Of a DNA stretch of 64,000 nucleotides, positions 1 to 8,686 are shown one piece after another. The notes beneath the pieces are model-generated. The model ran no database searches. It worked only from the letters and a program-made list of their open reading frames with translations, and was not told the DNA's origin. A program made the translations under genes and the position numbers. Origin of the DNA: Arthrobacter sp. 260 (lineage in GTDB: Bacteria > Actinomycetota > Actinomycetes > Actinomycetales > Micrococcaceae); assembly GCF_013116745.1 (NCBI RefSeq), contig NZ_JABFOE010000005.1:173663-237662 (forward strand), read 5' to 3'. Each line of letters opens with the position of its first letter. The first letter of the stretch is position 1.

Positions 1-564
1 GACCGTCTCCTCTCCGCGGATCACGAGCAAACCATTGGGCTTGGATCTGGTTGACGCGATCTTGGCGACAAACTTGGTTGTTGCCGCCCCCACACTGGCG
101 GTGATCCCCAGCTCGCTTTTGATCCTGGTCCTGATCAGTTCGCCGATATCACGCGGTCCACCCAGCCGGCGCATCGACCCGGCAATATCAAGGAAGGCTT
201 CATCGACGCTGAGCTGCTCGACAAAGGGGGTGATGGTGCCGAAGATGGCCATCACCGCACTGGATACCGCAGCGTATTTGTCGTGGTGGGGTTCGAGGAT
301 GACGCCCTGCGGGCACAACCGCATCGCTGCAGACATCGGCATGGCCGATCGGACCCCAAACCGCCGCGCTTCATAGGACGCTGAGAGCACCACCGACCGA
401 CCACTGGGGGAACCCACAATCACCGGCACACCGACCAGGTCCGGCCGGTCCAGCAACTCCACTGCTACATAGAACGCATCCATGTCCACATGGAGGATGG
501 TGCACTCAGCATCCTGTAGCTTCGCCCTGGGCCCAACAATCACTGTCCAATCGTAGCCAGTCAC
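1..564 (-). CDS. dinB: DNA polymerase IV (Y-family), 5' part only
   Basis: Y-family translesion polymerase cut by the left window edge; 188 N-terminal codons are present. The minus-strand translation shows the palm motif around HVDMDAFYVAVE (residues about 25-36, with the metal-binding Asp) and the second catalytic motif SVDEAFLD near residue 110, followed by a helix-hairpin-like stretch. The frame opens at a GTG at 562-564 and has no stop before the edge. It is transcribed away from the polyprenyl synthase, sharing a roughly 90-bp upstream region. The family bypasses lesions during stress. Whether the gene is intact cannot be judged from this window. Confidence 0.88.
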   Translation of the reverse strand, partial: MTGYDWTVIVGPRAKLQDAECTILHVDMDAFYVAVELLDRPDLVGVPVIVGSPSGRSVVLSASYEARRFGVRSAMPMSAAMRLCPQGVILEPHHDKYAAVSSAVMAIFGTITPFVEQLSVDEAFLDIAGSMRRLGGPRDIGELIRTRIKSELGITASVGAATTKFVAKIASTRSKPNGLLVIRGEETV

Positions 565-654
565 TAGGATGGAGTGAGCCCAAAGATTGCCCCGGCCAGG
601 GAAATGCGCGCTGCGCACTGGCGCGGACTCTTGCCCGCACCCAGAGGAGAGCCC

Positions 655-1779
655 ATGACCGCCACGAATCCACTTGTCGAAGAAGGCTCGGTTGAGCAGC
701 TGGTCACCTCGGAACAGACCGCCTACCGCGCCGGTGTGACCGCTGGCCTGGACAACTTCCTTGCCCGTCAGCGGGAAATCCTTGCCTCGATTGCCGAGGA
801 TGCCCTTGAGCCAGCCGCGGCGATCACCCGGCTGACGGCGGGTGGCAAGCGACTGCGGGCGCTGCTCTGTTACTGGGGTTTCCGGGGCGCTGGCGGTGCA
901 GCAGGGGCCCCCGAACCTGTTCTAGCCGGCGTTGCACTTGAACTGTTCCAGGCGGCGGCGCTGATTCACGACGACGTGATCGACCGCTCCGACACCAGGC
1001 GCGGGTCACCGAGCGTCCACCGCCAGTTCGGAACCCTCCATGAGGGCAACCGGTGGCATCTGAGTCCCGACCGGTTTGGGGTGTCAGCAGCGATACTGAC
1101 TGGCGACATGTGCCTGTCGTTCAGTGAGGAACAGTTTTCTGCCATCGGGGCGATCGCCGGTTCGGGAACTGAGGGCCGGGCAATCTTCAACCGGATGCGC
1201 ACGGAGGTCATGGCGGGTCAGTACCTTGATCTACTGGAGGAAGCAGCAGGGCCTGACCGGACACCGTCCGAGGCCGCCGAGCGGGCTCGGCAGATTGTCC
1301 GCTTCAAATCGGCGAAGTATTCGATCGAGCATCCGCTGGGCCTCGGCGGCGCCCTCGCAGGTGCCAGCCCCGCCCAGCTCAGAGGGTATTCGGCCTTCTC
1401 GTTGCCGCTCGGCGAGGCATTCCAGCTCAGGGACGATGTGCTTGGCGTGTTCGGAGACCCGCTGGTTACTGGTAAGCCTGCAGGCGATGACCTCCGCGAG
1501 GGCAAACGTACCCTCCTGATCGCCCAGGCGCTCAAGGACGGCAGTCCCGCCGACCGTCAACTGATCAATTCCACCCTGGGCCGCGCCGATCTGGACGACG
1601 ACGGCGTCAGCCGGCTACGGGACGCGATCTCCACCTCAGGAGCCCTGCAGGCGGTCGAGTCCCTGATCGCCGAGCGGTGGGATGCGTCGACCGCCGCCCT
1701 GGACCAGATCGAGCTGGACACTGTCTGCCGCTCAGCCCTTTCGGGTTTGGCAACCGCAGCGGTCAGCCGGTCGGCCTGA
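655..1779 (+). CDS. idsA: Polyprenyl (geranylgeranyl-type) diphosphate synthase
   Basis: Chain-elongating trans-isoprenyl diphosphate synthase that condenses IPP with allylic diphosphates to make C15-C20+ precursors for menaquinone, carotenoids or lipid carriers. Both Asp-rich motifs are visible: DDVIDRSDTRRG (first, with the DDxxD core) and LRDDVLGVFGDP followed by GKPAGDDLREGKRT (second). At 374 aa the length suits the family. I start at ATG 655, which has GAGGAG just upstream; the open frame extends to 574 but lacks a ribosome site there. The neighbouring Rv2175c-like gene and kinase match the M. tuberculosis idsA2-Rv2175c-pknL arrangement. Exact chain length cannot be read from the sequence. 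Confidence 0.9.
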   Translation: MTATNPLVEEGSVEQLVTSEQTAYRAGVTAGLDNFLARQREILASIAEDALEPAAAITRLTAGGKRLRALLCYWGFRGAGGAAGAPEPVLAGVALELFQAAALIHDDVIDRSDTRRGSPSVHRQFGTLHEGNRWHLSPDRFGVSAAILTGDMCLSFSEEQFSAIGAIAGSGTEGRAIFNRMRTEVMAGQYLDLLEEAAGPDRTPSEAAERARQIVRFKSAKYSIEHPLGLGGALAGASPAQLRGYSAFSLPLGEAFQLRDDVLGVFGDPLVTGKPAGDDLREGKRTLLIAQALKDGSPADRQLINSTLGRADLDDDGVSRLRDAISTSGALQAVESLIAERWDASTAALDQIELDTVCRSALSGLATAAVSRSA

Positions 1780-1815
1780 CCGCCGCCACCAGGTTTGTTT
1801 GACTACTACTGCCTA

Positions 1816-1855
1816 CAGCTAGCACCTACTGCTAACGCCTACTAGGGGCTAGCTG
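1816..1855. other. Inverted repeat between convergent genes
   Basis: CAGCTAGC (1816-1823) and GCTAGCTG (1848-1855) are perfect complements separated by 24 bp rich in CTACT-like triplets. The repeat lies between the stop of the polyprenyl synthase and the stop of the Rv2175c-like gene. It may help end transcription from both sides, but it has no T tract and a long loop, so this is weak. Confidence 0.25.
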
Positions 1856-1867
1856 CTGTTCGCCGAT

Positions 1868-2221
1868 CTACCAGGCGGCAGCCTGCGCACGGCGCCGGAT
1901 CTCGGTCTTCCGGCCTTCACGGAGGGCGTCGATGGGGCGGCCCGGCAACGACTCGTCAGGGGTAAACAACCACCGGACAATGTCCTCATCGCTGAAGCCT
2001 GAATCGGCGAGCACGATGATAGTCCCCTTGAGGCTGTCCACCACCGCGCCCTCGAAGATGAATTCTGCGGGAACGCTTCGGACGTTGCGTTCCTTGCTGC
2101 GGAGGGCAATCAGCGACTTCTCGTCGAGGAGGCCATGGACCTTGGTGATGGGCACATCCAGTTCGAGTGCCACCTCCGGCAGGTTCAACCATGCGGGCAC
2201 AAGTTCTTCGAGTTCATTCAC
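1868..2221 (-). CDS. Rv2175c-family DNA-binding protein
   Basis: A 117-aa protein with an N-terminal winged/helix-turn-helix-like segment (roughly residues 10-55, LPEVALELDVPITKVHGLLD) followed by a C-terminal domain with the signature ADSGFSDEDIVRWLF. It resembles M. tuberculosis Rv2175c, a DNA-binding substrate of the kinase PknL. Here too it sits beside a Ser/Thr kinase and an isoprenoid synthase, though a LysM hydrolase is interposed. The C-terminus is basic and Ala-rich. It is convergent with the upstream synthase and divergent from the LysM gene. Target genes are unknown. Confidence 0.8.
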   Translation of the reverse strand: MNELEELVPAWLNLPEVALELDVPITKVHGLLDEKSLIALRSKERNVRSVPAEFIFEGAVVDSLKGTIIVLADSGFSDEDIVRWLFTPDESLPGRPIDALREGRKTEIRRRAQAAAW

Positions 2222-2306
2222 CCCCTAAGGGTGCCAGATGTGAGGCCTCCGCTCCACTTCTGCTATCGACACGCCGACGGGGCTGTAAAGGTGTGACCCA
2301 GGACTA

Positions 2307-2334
2307 TTGTGCTAGGCAACTTTTGGTGTAGATT
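2307..2334 (+). promoter_or_regulatory. Candidate promoter for the LysM-transglycosylase gene
   Basis: TTGTGC (2307-2312) and TAGATT (2329-2334) are spaced by 16 bp in the 262-bp gap before the LysM gene, a fair match to a housekeeping -35/-10 pair. Just downstream, ACACCAGT occurs twice (2345-2362 region). The remaining leader is about 140 nt; I looked for a c-di-AMP riboswitch, which often precedes such genes in Actinobacteria, and could not recognise one. Confidence 0.35.
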
Positions 2335-2483
2335 CTCATGAGTCACACCAGTAACACCAGTCACTTTTTACTCTCGCGCACCATCAGATGATTTTGATTG
2401 AGGACCCGACGACCCTGGTCGATCGGGCCTGTTTCGGCCATCGGCGCGGCCCGTTCCGTTGACCATAGATTGAGGATTAGACC

Positions 2484-3860
2484 ATGACTGCCCAGCGCCC
2501 GTCATCGCCGCTGTTCGGATCCCAGGCACGTGCCCGGGGCACCCGCCTTCCCAGCCGCTTCAACATTGCGGTATCCACCGCCGCGATCCCCGCCATGCTG
2601 TTCTCCGCCGTCGCCCTGGCCCAGCCAGCCAGCGCCGCGCCGGTGACGGTCAATGCCCAACAGGCACCACGCCTTGCCCCTGCGGTAATTGTCCCAGCGG
2701 GCCTGACGTCCGCCACCGGGAACGTTGCCGCCCGGATTCCCAGCTTTGTGGCACCCGCCCAGAGTGCCCCAAAGACCTACACGGTCAAGGCTGGCGACAC
2801 CATCAGCGGCATTGCGCTCAAGCACGGAGTGGACACCAGTTCGGTCCTCACTGCGAACGGCCTCAACGCAAGCTCGCTGATCCACCCGGGTCAGAAGATC
2901 AAGCTCAGCGGTGCGCCAGCCAGCAAGGCTGCGGCGAAGCCCGCTGAGGCTGCGCAGCCGAGCGCAGCGGCCGGATATACGGTCCGGGCCGGTGACACAC
3001 TCAGCGCCATCGCGGCCACGCACGGCGTCAGCCTCAGTACGGTCCTGAAGGCAAATTCGCTGTCGATGACGTCGGTGATCTACCCCGGCCAGAAGCTCAA
3101 GCTTGGCGGCTCAGCCGAGGTCTCGGTGGCTTCAACCGAGATCGCTCCGGCGGCACCCAAGCCAGCTGCACCTGCGTCCACCGGGTCCTACACCATCAAG
3201 GGCGGTGACACCCTTGGCGCCATCGCCGCAAAGCACAACGTGAGCCTCAGCGCACTCCTGAAGGCCAACAAGCTCAGCGCGACAACCATGATCCATCCCG
3301 GGAAGAAGCTGACCATCCCCGGCGCAGCCGCACCCACCACTGCACCTGCAGCGGAGACCGCACCCCCGGCAGACCTGGTGCCGTCCACATTCCTGCACTA
3401 CACCTACCCCCAGCACGTGGTGTCGGAGGCAAACCGGAACAAGCACCTGCTGAATTCCCTCCCGGTTCCCAGCAATGAGGCAATGAAGACCATCGTTGCT
3501 GACACCGCCCGCTCGATGGGCGTGGATCCGAGCCTCGCACTTGCCGTGTCCTACCAGGAGTCGGGATTCAACCAGCGTGCCGTCTCCCCGGCCAACGCCA
3601 TCGGTGCCATGCAGGTCATCCCCATGTCAGGCGAATGGGCATCGGACCTCGTGGGACGGAAGCTGAACCTGCTGGACCCCCACGACAACGCAACCGCCGG
3701 CGTTGCGATCCTGAAATCCCTGATCCGGACCAGCCCCAACCTGGAGGATGCCATTGCGTCCTACTACCAGGGGCAGTACTCGGTGAGCACCCACGGTATG
3801 TTCAGCGACACGAAGAGCTACGTCGCTGCGATCAAGTCACACCAGGCGAACCTGCGGTAA
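2484..3860 (+). CDS. Secreted LysM / lytic transglycosylase-like wall hydrolase
   Basis: A 458-aa exported peptidoglycan-binding enzyme. A long signal peptide ends near ASAAP (about residue 51). Three LysM domains follow at about 98-141, 165-207 and 236-279, each with the GDT(I/L)..IA..H and (H/Y)PG(Q/K)K pattern, joined by Ala/Pro/Lys linkers. The C-terminal part (about 330-458) is an SLT-type domain with SYQESGF, whose Glu359 is the expected catalytic acid, then GAMQVIP and the A..SYYQG motif. It likely cleaves or remodels wall glycan. ATG 2484 is preceded by GAGGA. It lies immediately before the PASTA kinase, which also senses wall fragments. Confidence 0.9.
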   Translation: MTAQRPSSPLFGSQARARGTRLPSRFNIAVSTAAIPAMLFSAVALAQPASAAPVTVNAQQAPRLAPAVIVPAGLTSATGNVAARIPSFVAPAQSAPKTYTVKAGDTISGIALKHGVDTSSVLTANGLNASSLIHPGQKIKLSGAPASKAAAKPAEAAQPSAAAGYTVRAGDTLSAIAATHGVSLSTVLKANSLSMTSVIYPGQKLKLGGSAEVSVASTEIAPAAPKPAAPASTGSYTIKGGDTLGAIAAKHNVSLSALLKANKLSATTMIHPGKKLTIPGAAAPTTAPAAETAPPADLVPSTFLHYTYPQHVVSEANRNKHLLNSLPVPSNEAMKTIVADTARSMGVDPSLALAVSYQESGFNQRAVSPANAIGAMQVIPMSGEWASDLVGRKLNLLDPHDNATAGVAILKSLIRTSPNLEDAIASYYQGQYSVSTHGMFSDTKSYVAAIKSHQANLR

Positions 3861-3885
3861 CTCCCCCTAGGGACGACCGGTGAAT

Positions 3886-3916
3886 CGGGGTGGAATCGGG
3901 TGTCGATTCCACCCCG
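3886..3916 (+). terminator. Hairpin terminator after the LysM gene
   Basis: CGGGGTGGAATCG (3886-3898) pairs perfectly with CGATTCCACCCCG (3904-3916) across a 5-nt loop, followed by TTCC. It lies between the LysM stop and the kinase start, so the two + strand genes are probably at least partly separate transcripts. Confidence 0.6.
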
Positions 3917-3943
3917 TTCCATGTCTGCACTTAGGATCGAAGG

Positions 3944-6064
3944 GTGCATGAACGGCAGAACGACCCGCTGGTGGGCTCGGTGGTGGACGGGCGGTATCTC
4001 GTGCTGTCGCGCCTTGCGCGGGGCGGCATGTCGACCGTTTACCGTGCCACCGACCAGCGCCTTGACCGCGACGTGGCACTGAAGATCCTGTACCCCCACC
4101 TCGCCGAGGACGCCAGCTTCCTGGACCGGTTTGAACGCGAGGCGAAGTCAGCGGCACGGCTATCCCACCCCCATGTGGTGGGCGTCCTGGACCAGGGAGT
4201 CGAGGACTCCGCTGAGCGGTCACTCGCCTACCTGGTGATGGAATATGTGCCAGGCAAAACGCTTCGGGACCTGCTGCGGGAGAAGGGGCGACTGACCCCC
4301 CGAATCGCCCTGGCCATGATGGATCCCGTGGTTGAAGGACTGGGCGCGGCTCACGACGTCGGGCTGGTCCACCGCGATGTGAAACCCGAGAACGTCCTGC
4401 TCGCCAGCAACGGCCGGATCAAGATCGCCGACTTCGGCCTCGCCCGCGCGGTCTCCACCACCACCAACACCGGCACCCTGATCGGCACGGTCGCCTACCT
4501 GTCCCCCGAGCTGGTCACCGGCGGAGGTGCTGACGCCCGCAGCGACATCTACTCGGCTGGCATCATGCTGTTCGAACTCCTCACCGGAAAGCATCCCTAC
4601 ACCGGCGATGTTCCCATCCGGGTGGCCCTGCAGCACGCCAATTCCACGGTGCCCGCCCCCTCAACCCTGGTGCCCGGGCTCGCGGCGGACATCGACGAGC
4701 TGGTCCAGTGGTGCACATCGGTCGACCCAGAGGATCGGCCCATCGATGGCAACGCCCTCCTCGGCGAACTCAGGCACATCCGGACCACCCTAACCGACGA
4801 GCAGCTGGACTTCGAACTTCCCGACGATGACGAGGGTAAAGACGACGCCCCCACAGCGGCGACCGGTGCAGTGCCCGGCGGGACCGAAGTGATCGATTCC
4901 CTCGCCGGCAGCGGCGCCACCGAGGTGATCGGCGGACGTGGCGGCCCGAGACCAACAGAGGTGATCGGGGCTGACCAGTTCAGGACGTCGGTGATCGCCA
5001 ACGACGTCCAGCACACCCGCGCGTTCCGGACGGCACCGGAACCTCAGTCCGCACCGCGGCAGGAGCCGGATTCGAAGACCCGCGACAAGGCAGCAGCGCG
5101 GGACTTCAAGGTCTATCAGAAGCAGCAGGCAAAGGCGGCCCAGCGCCCCGAAAAATCCCTGCATCCGGGACACCGGGGCCGCCGCAACGCACTCTGGATT
5201 GTCCTGTTGCTCCTCCTTGCAGGCTTGGCGGCAGGGGTCGGCTGGTTCTTCGGCGTCGGTCCCGGCGCCCTGGCCACCATGCCCGACGTCGTCAACCGCT
5301 CGGTGCCGCAGGCGGAACTGCTGCTCGCAGAGAGTGGCCTTGACTCCCCCCGCTCGGAGGAGGAGTTCCATGACGAGGTGGAGTCCGGCCTGGTGATCCG
5401 CAGCGAGCCGGCGGCGCAGACACAGCTTCGCCGCTACGAGTCAGTCGAACTGTTTGTCTCCAAGGGGCCCGAATTGTTCGCTGTCCCCAACGTGGTCAAC
5501 CGCAGCGAGGCGTCGGCGACTGAACAACTCGACGGAACCGAGCTGGCGGTCGGCGAGATCACCCGGGAGTTCAGTGCCGACGTCGCAGACGGGCTGGTCA
5601 TCAGCCAGACGCCCGCCGCTGGCGAGCAGTCACCGCGCGGGACAGCGGTCAACCTGGTGGTGTCGCAGGGCCCGGAGCCCATCGACGTCCCGGTGGTGTC
5701 CGGCCTGTCCAGGGCCGAGGCTGTTGAAGCGATCGAGGCCGCTGGGCTGGTCGCCGCCTTCGCACCCGACGGCGAGAACAGCCGGGACATCCCCGAGGGG
5801 GCCGTCGTCGGACAAAGCCCATCGGGCGGGCAGCTCACCCGTGGCGAGACCGTCACCCTGACGTTGTCCCTCGGCCCGCGCCTCGTGGAAGTGCCCAACG
5901 TGTTCTCCCAGCGGGAGGAAGCGGCAGTGGCCGAGCTCGAGGCGGCCGGTTTCGTCGTCGTCGTTGACTACACCTTCGGCAGTTCCGTGCTGGGGCTGGT
6001 AGCGGGCCAGGACCTGACCGGTGAACAGCCCGAGGGGTCGACGGTCACCATCACAGTCACGTAG
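3944..6064 (+). CDS. PASTA-domain transmembrane Ser/Thr protein kinase
   Basis: A 706-aa eukaryotic-type kinase. The kinase domain spans about residues 17-280 with Lys47 (ALKILY), HRDVKPEN at 143-150, DFG at 163-165 and an activation loop rich in Thr (STTTNTGT). A linker of about 135 residues follows, then one membrane helix at about 416-437 and four extracellular PASTA repeats (about 443-508, 511-576, 579-645, 647-706). The linker contains TEVI three times (Thr314, 326, 338), spaced exactly 12 residues. The start is GTG 3944. By position it matches M. tuberculosis pknL, but that kinase lacks PASTA repeats, so this protein is architecturally closer to PknB. It likely couples wall status to phosphorylation of targets such as the nearby Rv2175c-like protein (inference). 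Confidence 0.93.
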   Translation: MHERQNDPLVGSVVDGRYLVLSRLARGGMSTVYRATDQRLDRDVALKILYPHLAEDASFLDRFEREAKSAARLSHPHVVGVLDQGVEDSAERSLAYLVMEYVPGKTLRDLLREKGRLTPRIALAMMDPVVEGLGAAHDVGLVHRDVKPENVLLASNGRIKIADFGLARAVSTTTNTGTLIGTVAYLSPELVTGGGADARSDIYSAGIMLFELLTGKHPYTGDVPIRVALQHANSTVPAPSTLVPGLAADIDELVQWCTSVDPEDRPIDGNALLGELRHIRTTLTDEQLDFELPDDDEGKDDAPTAATGAVPGGTEVIDSLAGSGATEVIGGRGGPRPTEVIGADQFRTSVIANDVQHTRAFRTAPEPQSAPRQEPDSKTRDKAAARDFKVYQKQQAKAAQRPEKSLHPGHRGRRNALWIVLLLLLAGLAAGVGWFFGVGPGALATMPDVVNRSVPQAELLLAESGLDSPRSEEEFHDEVESGLVIRSEPAAQTQLRRYESVELFVSKGPELFAVPNVVNRSEASATEQLDGTELAVGEITREFSADVADGLVISQTPAAGEQSPRGTAVNLVVSQGPEPIDVPVVSGLSRAEAVEAIEAAGLVAAFAPDGENSRDIPEGAVVGQSPSGGQLTRGETVTLTLSLGPRLVEVPNVFSQREEAAVAELEAAGFVVVVDYTFGSSVLGLVAGQDLTGEQPEGSTVTITVT

Positions 6065-6117
6065 CCGTCTCTCATTCCCGAACCACCGGGGTGCGCCCCA
6101 GAAATACTTCGGGACAC

Positions 6118-6151
6118 AACAAAGGCGAAGCGTTTCCGCTTCGCCTTTGTT
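6118..6151. terminator. Bidirectional hairpin terminator between kinase and aroG
   Basis: AACAAAGGCGAAGCG (6118-6132) and its exact complement (6137-6151) form a 15-bp stem with a TTTC loop, with A-rich and T-rich flanks on the two strands. It lies between convergent genes and should stop transcription from both. Confidence 0.85.
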
Positions 6152-6159
6152 ATGTGCTG

Positions 6160-7551
6160 CTAGCGCTTGGAGAGTGCTCCGGCAACCAGGAATGCCATCT
6201 CAAGGGACTGCATGTGGTTCAGACGGGGATCGCAGACCGATTCGTAGCGTTCCAGGAAGGCTTCCTGGTCCACTGGATCGGCGCCACCCAGGCACTCGGC
6301 GACGTCGTCGCCGGTCATTTCGACGTGCAGGCCACCCGGGAAGGTCCCCAGCGAGTTGTGAACCTCGAAGAAGCCTCGGACCTCGTCCATGACGTCGTCG
6401 AAGTTGCGGGTCTTGTAGCCGTTCGGCGACGTGACGGTGTTCCCGTGCATGGGGTCGGAAACCCACAGCACCTGGGCGCCGGAGTCGGTGACCTTCTGGA
6501 CCAGCTTGGGTAGCTTCTCGCGGATGTTCCCGGCACCCATGCGGGTGATGAAGGTCAGGCGGCCCGGTTCGCGGTTGGGGTCAAGCTTGTCGATCAGGGC
6601 CAGCGCATCGTCCGGGGATGTGCCGGGGCCGAGCTTGACGCCAATCGGGTTCCGGACCCGGGAGAGGAAGTCGATGTGCGCGCTGTCGATGTCGCGGGTG
6701 CGCTCACCAATCCACAGGAAGTGGGCCGAGGTGTCGTACGGCAGGCCCGTACGGGAGTCGGTCCGGGTCAGAGCCCGCTCGTAGTCGAGCAGCAGGGCCT
6801 CATGGCTGGCGAAAAACTCCACCCGCTTCAGCGCCTCGAAGTCGGCGCCGCAGGCGTCCATGAAGCGGACGGCGCGGTCGATCTCACGGGCCAGCGACTC
6901 GTAACGCGAGTGCGCGGGGTTGGCGGTGAATCCCTTGTTCCAGTGGTGCACCAGGCGCAGGTCGGCGAAACCGCCCTGCGTGAAGGCACGAATCAGGTTC
7001 AGGGTCGAAGCCGACGTGTGGTACGCCTTGACCATGCGGGAGGCGTCATGGCCCCGCGATTCTGGGGTGAAGTCGTAGCCGTTGACCATGTCGCCGCGGT
7101 AGGCGGGGAGGGTCACGCCTTCACGGGTCTCGTCGTTCGATGAGCGGGGTTTGGCGAACTGTCCGGCCATCCGGCCCATCTTGATGACGGGAAGTGATGC
7201 GCCGTAGGTCAGTACCACTGCCATCTGGAGGATAGTGCGGACACGGGCGCTAATCCGGTCTGCGGTCGCGCCTTCGAAGGTCTCGGCGCAGTCGCCGCCC
7301 TGGAGCAGAAACGCCTTCCCCTGCGCGGCGGCGGCCAGGCGGCTGCGCAGCACGTCGACTTCACCGGCGAAGACCAGCGGTGGAAGGGTGGAGAGCTCCT
7401 TGACGGAGGCCGAATACACGCTGCTGTCCTGCCAGGTGGGCTGCTGCGAAATCGGCAGCTCGCGCCAGTGATCGAGCATGGAGTCGGTCTGCTGGCTGCT
7501 CTGCCCGGCTGAGGAAACGGTGGAATCGGTGGGTGCGAGGATATCAGTCAC
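6160..7551 (-). CDS. aroG: Class II 3-deoxy-7-phosphoheptulonate synthase
   Basis: First enzyme of the shikimate pathway: condenses phosphoenolpyruvate and erythrose 4-phosphate to DAHP. The 463-aa protein has the class II (plant/mycobacterial) hallmarks: LQGGDCAETFE near residue 80, KMGRMAGQFAKPRS, then HFLWIGERTRD, GVKLGPGTSPDDAL, and WVSDPMHGNT near the C-terminus. The length matches the M. tuberculosis enzyme. The start is GTG 7551 with a poor ribosome site; an in-frame ATG at about codon 25 is an alternative. It sits beside the kinase as in mycobacteria. Feedback inhibition by aromatic amino acids is usual for the class, but the sequence does not show which ones act here. Confidence 0.94.
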   Translation of the reverse strand: MTDILAPTDSTVSSAGQSSQQTDSMLDHWRELPISQQPTWQDSSVYSASVKELSTLPPLVFAGEVDVLRSRLAAAAQGKAFLLQGGDCAETFEGATADRISARVRTILQMAVVLTYGASLPVIKMGRMAGQFAKPRSSNDETREGVTLPAYRGDMVNGYDFTPESRGHDASRMVKAYHTSASTLNLIRAFTQGGFADLRLVHHWNKGFTANPAHSRYESLAREIDRAVRFMDACGADFEALKRVEFFASHEALLLDYERALTRTDSRTGLPYDTSAHFLWIGERTRDIDSAHIDFLSRVRNPIGVKLGPGTSPDDALALIDKLDPNREPGRLTFITRMGAGNIREKLPKLVQKVTDSGAQVLWVSDPMHGNTVTSPNGYKTRNFDDVMDEVRGFFEVHNSLGTFPGGLHVEMTGDDVAECLGGADPVDQEAFLERYESVCDPRLNHMQSLEMAFLVAGALSKR

Positions 7552-7636
7552 CAGTTAAGCGTAATGGTTCAGGCAACCCGTAGTGGCCAGGGCCGTCACG
7601 CAGCCGGGCGGCGCTGTCATATTGTGCCGGCCATTA

Positions 7637-8554
7637 CTACCGCTTGCGGGTCAGCCAGGATGGGAGCTTGATGCTGGTGAGCTTGTCGCGGACCGAGGCC
7701 TTGTCGGTCACCAACGCGTCAGCCGCGTCCTTCCCGGTTCCACCCTTCCCGGCGTCGACGTCCACCTTGGGCCCGGTGGGTTCGTGATCGGTCGACGTCG
7801 TATCGGTAGCTTTTGTCTCTGACGCCTTCTTGTCGGAGGCTTTCTTGTCAGCGGACTTCTTTTCTGTGGCCTTCGCGGCCGCCAGCTTTTCCTTGACACT
7901 GCTCGCGTACACGTCCACGTACTCCTGGCCGGAGAGCCTCATGAGTTCGTACATGATCTCGTCGGTGACTGACCGCTGAACAAAGCGGTCCTCCGCGAGT
8001 CCCTTATACCGGGAGAAGTCCAGGGGTTCACCGACGATGATGCCGATCCGGCGAATGTTGGGGATGCGCCTGCCGATGGGCTGCACCTTGTCGGTGCCGA
8101 TCATCGCCACCGGGATCACTGGCACACCCGTGGCCAGAACCAGCTTGGCAACGCCTGTCTTCCCGCGGTACAGACGTCCATCCGGGCTGCGCGTTCCCTC
8201 GGGGTAAATCCCCAGGATGCCGCCGCCGTTGAGCACCGCTTCCCCGGCGCTCAGCGAGGACGACGAAGCAGCACCGCCCGAACGGTCCATCGGGAGCTGG
8301 TTCGAGAGACGGAAGAACATCGCGGTGAGTTTGCCCTTAATACCCTTGCCCGTGAAGTACTCGGACTTGGCCAGGAAGATCACCGGGCGCGGCACCGCGA
8401 TCGGCAGAAATATGGAGTCGGAGAAGGAGAGGTGGTTGCTGACCAGCACTGCTGGGCCCTCTGCGGGGACATTGTCCATTCCCTTTACCCACGGGCGGAA
8501 GAGCAGACCCAGAATCGGACCCACAATGATCCGCTTCATGAACCAATAAAACAC
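7637..8554 (-). CDS. plsC: 1-acyl-sn-glycerol-3-phosphate acyltransferase
   Basis: Membrane-associated acyltransferase that makes phosphatidic acid from lysophosphatidic acid. Catalytic NHLSFSD (the HX4D motif) lies near residue 36 and YPEGTRSPDG further on, both diagnostic of PlsC. I start at GTG 8554, which has AGGAAGG 8 nt upstream, giving 305 aa; the open frame runs to 8902 but would overlap the divergent esterase. The last 85 or so residues are a Lys/Ala/Asp/Thr-rich, repetitive, probably disordered tail (ADKKASDKKASETKA) ending in SWLTRKR, which is absent from most PlsC proteins. Rv2182c is the positional equivalent in M. tuberculosis. Confidence 0.9.
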   Translation of the reverse strand: MFYWFMKRIIVGPILGLLFRPWVKGMDNVPAEGPAVLVSNHLSFSDSIFLPIAVPRPVIFLAKSEYFTGKGIKGKLTAMFFRLSNQLPMDRSGGAASSSSLSAGEAVLNGGGILGIYPEGTRSPDGRLYRGKTGVAKLVLATGVPVIPVAMIGTDKVQPIGRRIPNIRRIGIIVGEPLDFSRYKGLAEDRFVQRSVTDEIMYELMRLSGQEYVDVYASSVKEKLAAAKATEKKSADKKASDKKASETKATDTTSTDHEPTGPKVDVDAGKGGTGKDAADALVTDKASVRDKLTSIKLPSWLTRKR

Positions 8555-8686
8555 GCTGACAGCCTTCCTAGACCCGGACGGGACCACACGGGAATCCCCC
8601 ACTGATGATCGCGCTTTTCCTTGAGAGACTACTCTAAGGGGCGCCTCCGCTGGTAAGGCATCGACAGCAGGTGGCACGATGGGGCT

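Noticed and set aside
2222..2483. Possible c-di-AMP (ydaO) riboswitch ahead of the LysM gene
   Set aside because: Such switches often precede actinobacterial wall hydrolases, but I could not find the conserved core in this 262-bp leader.
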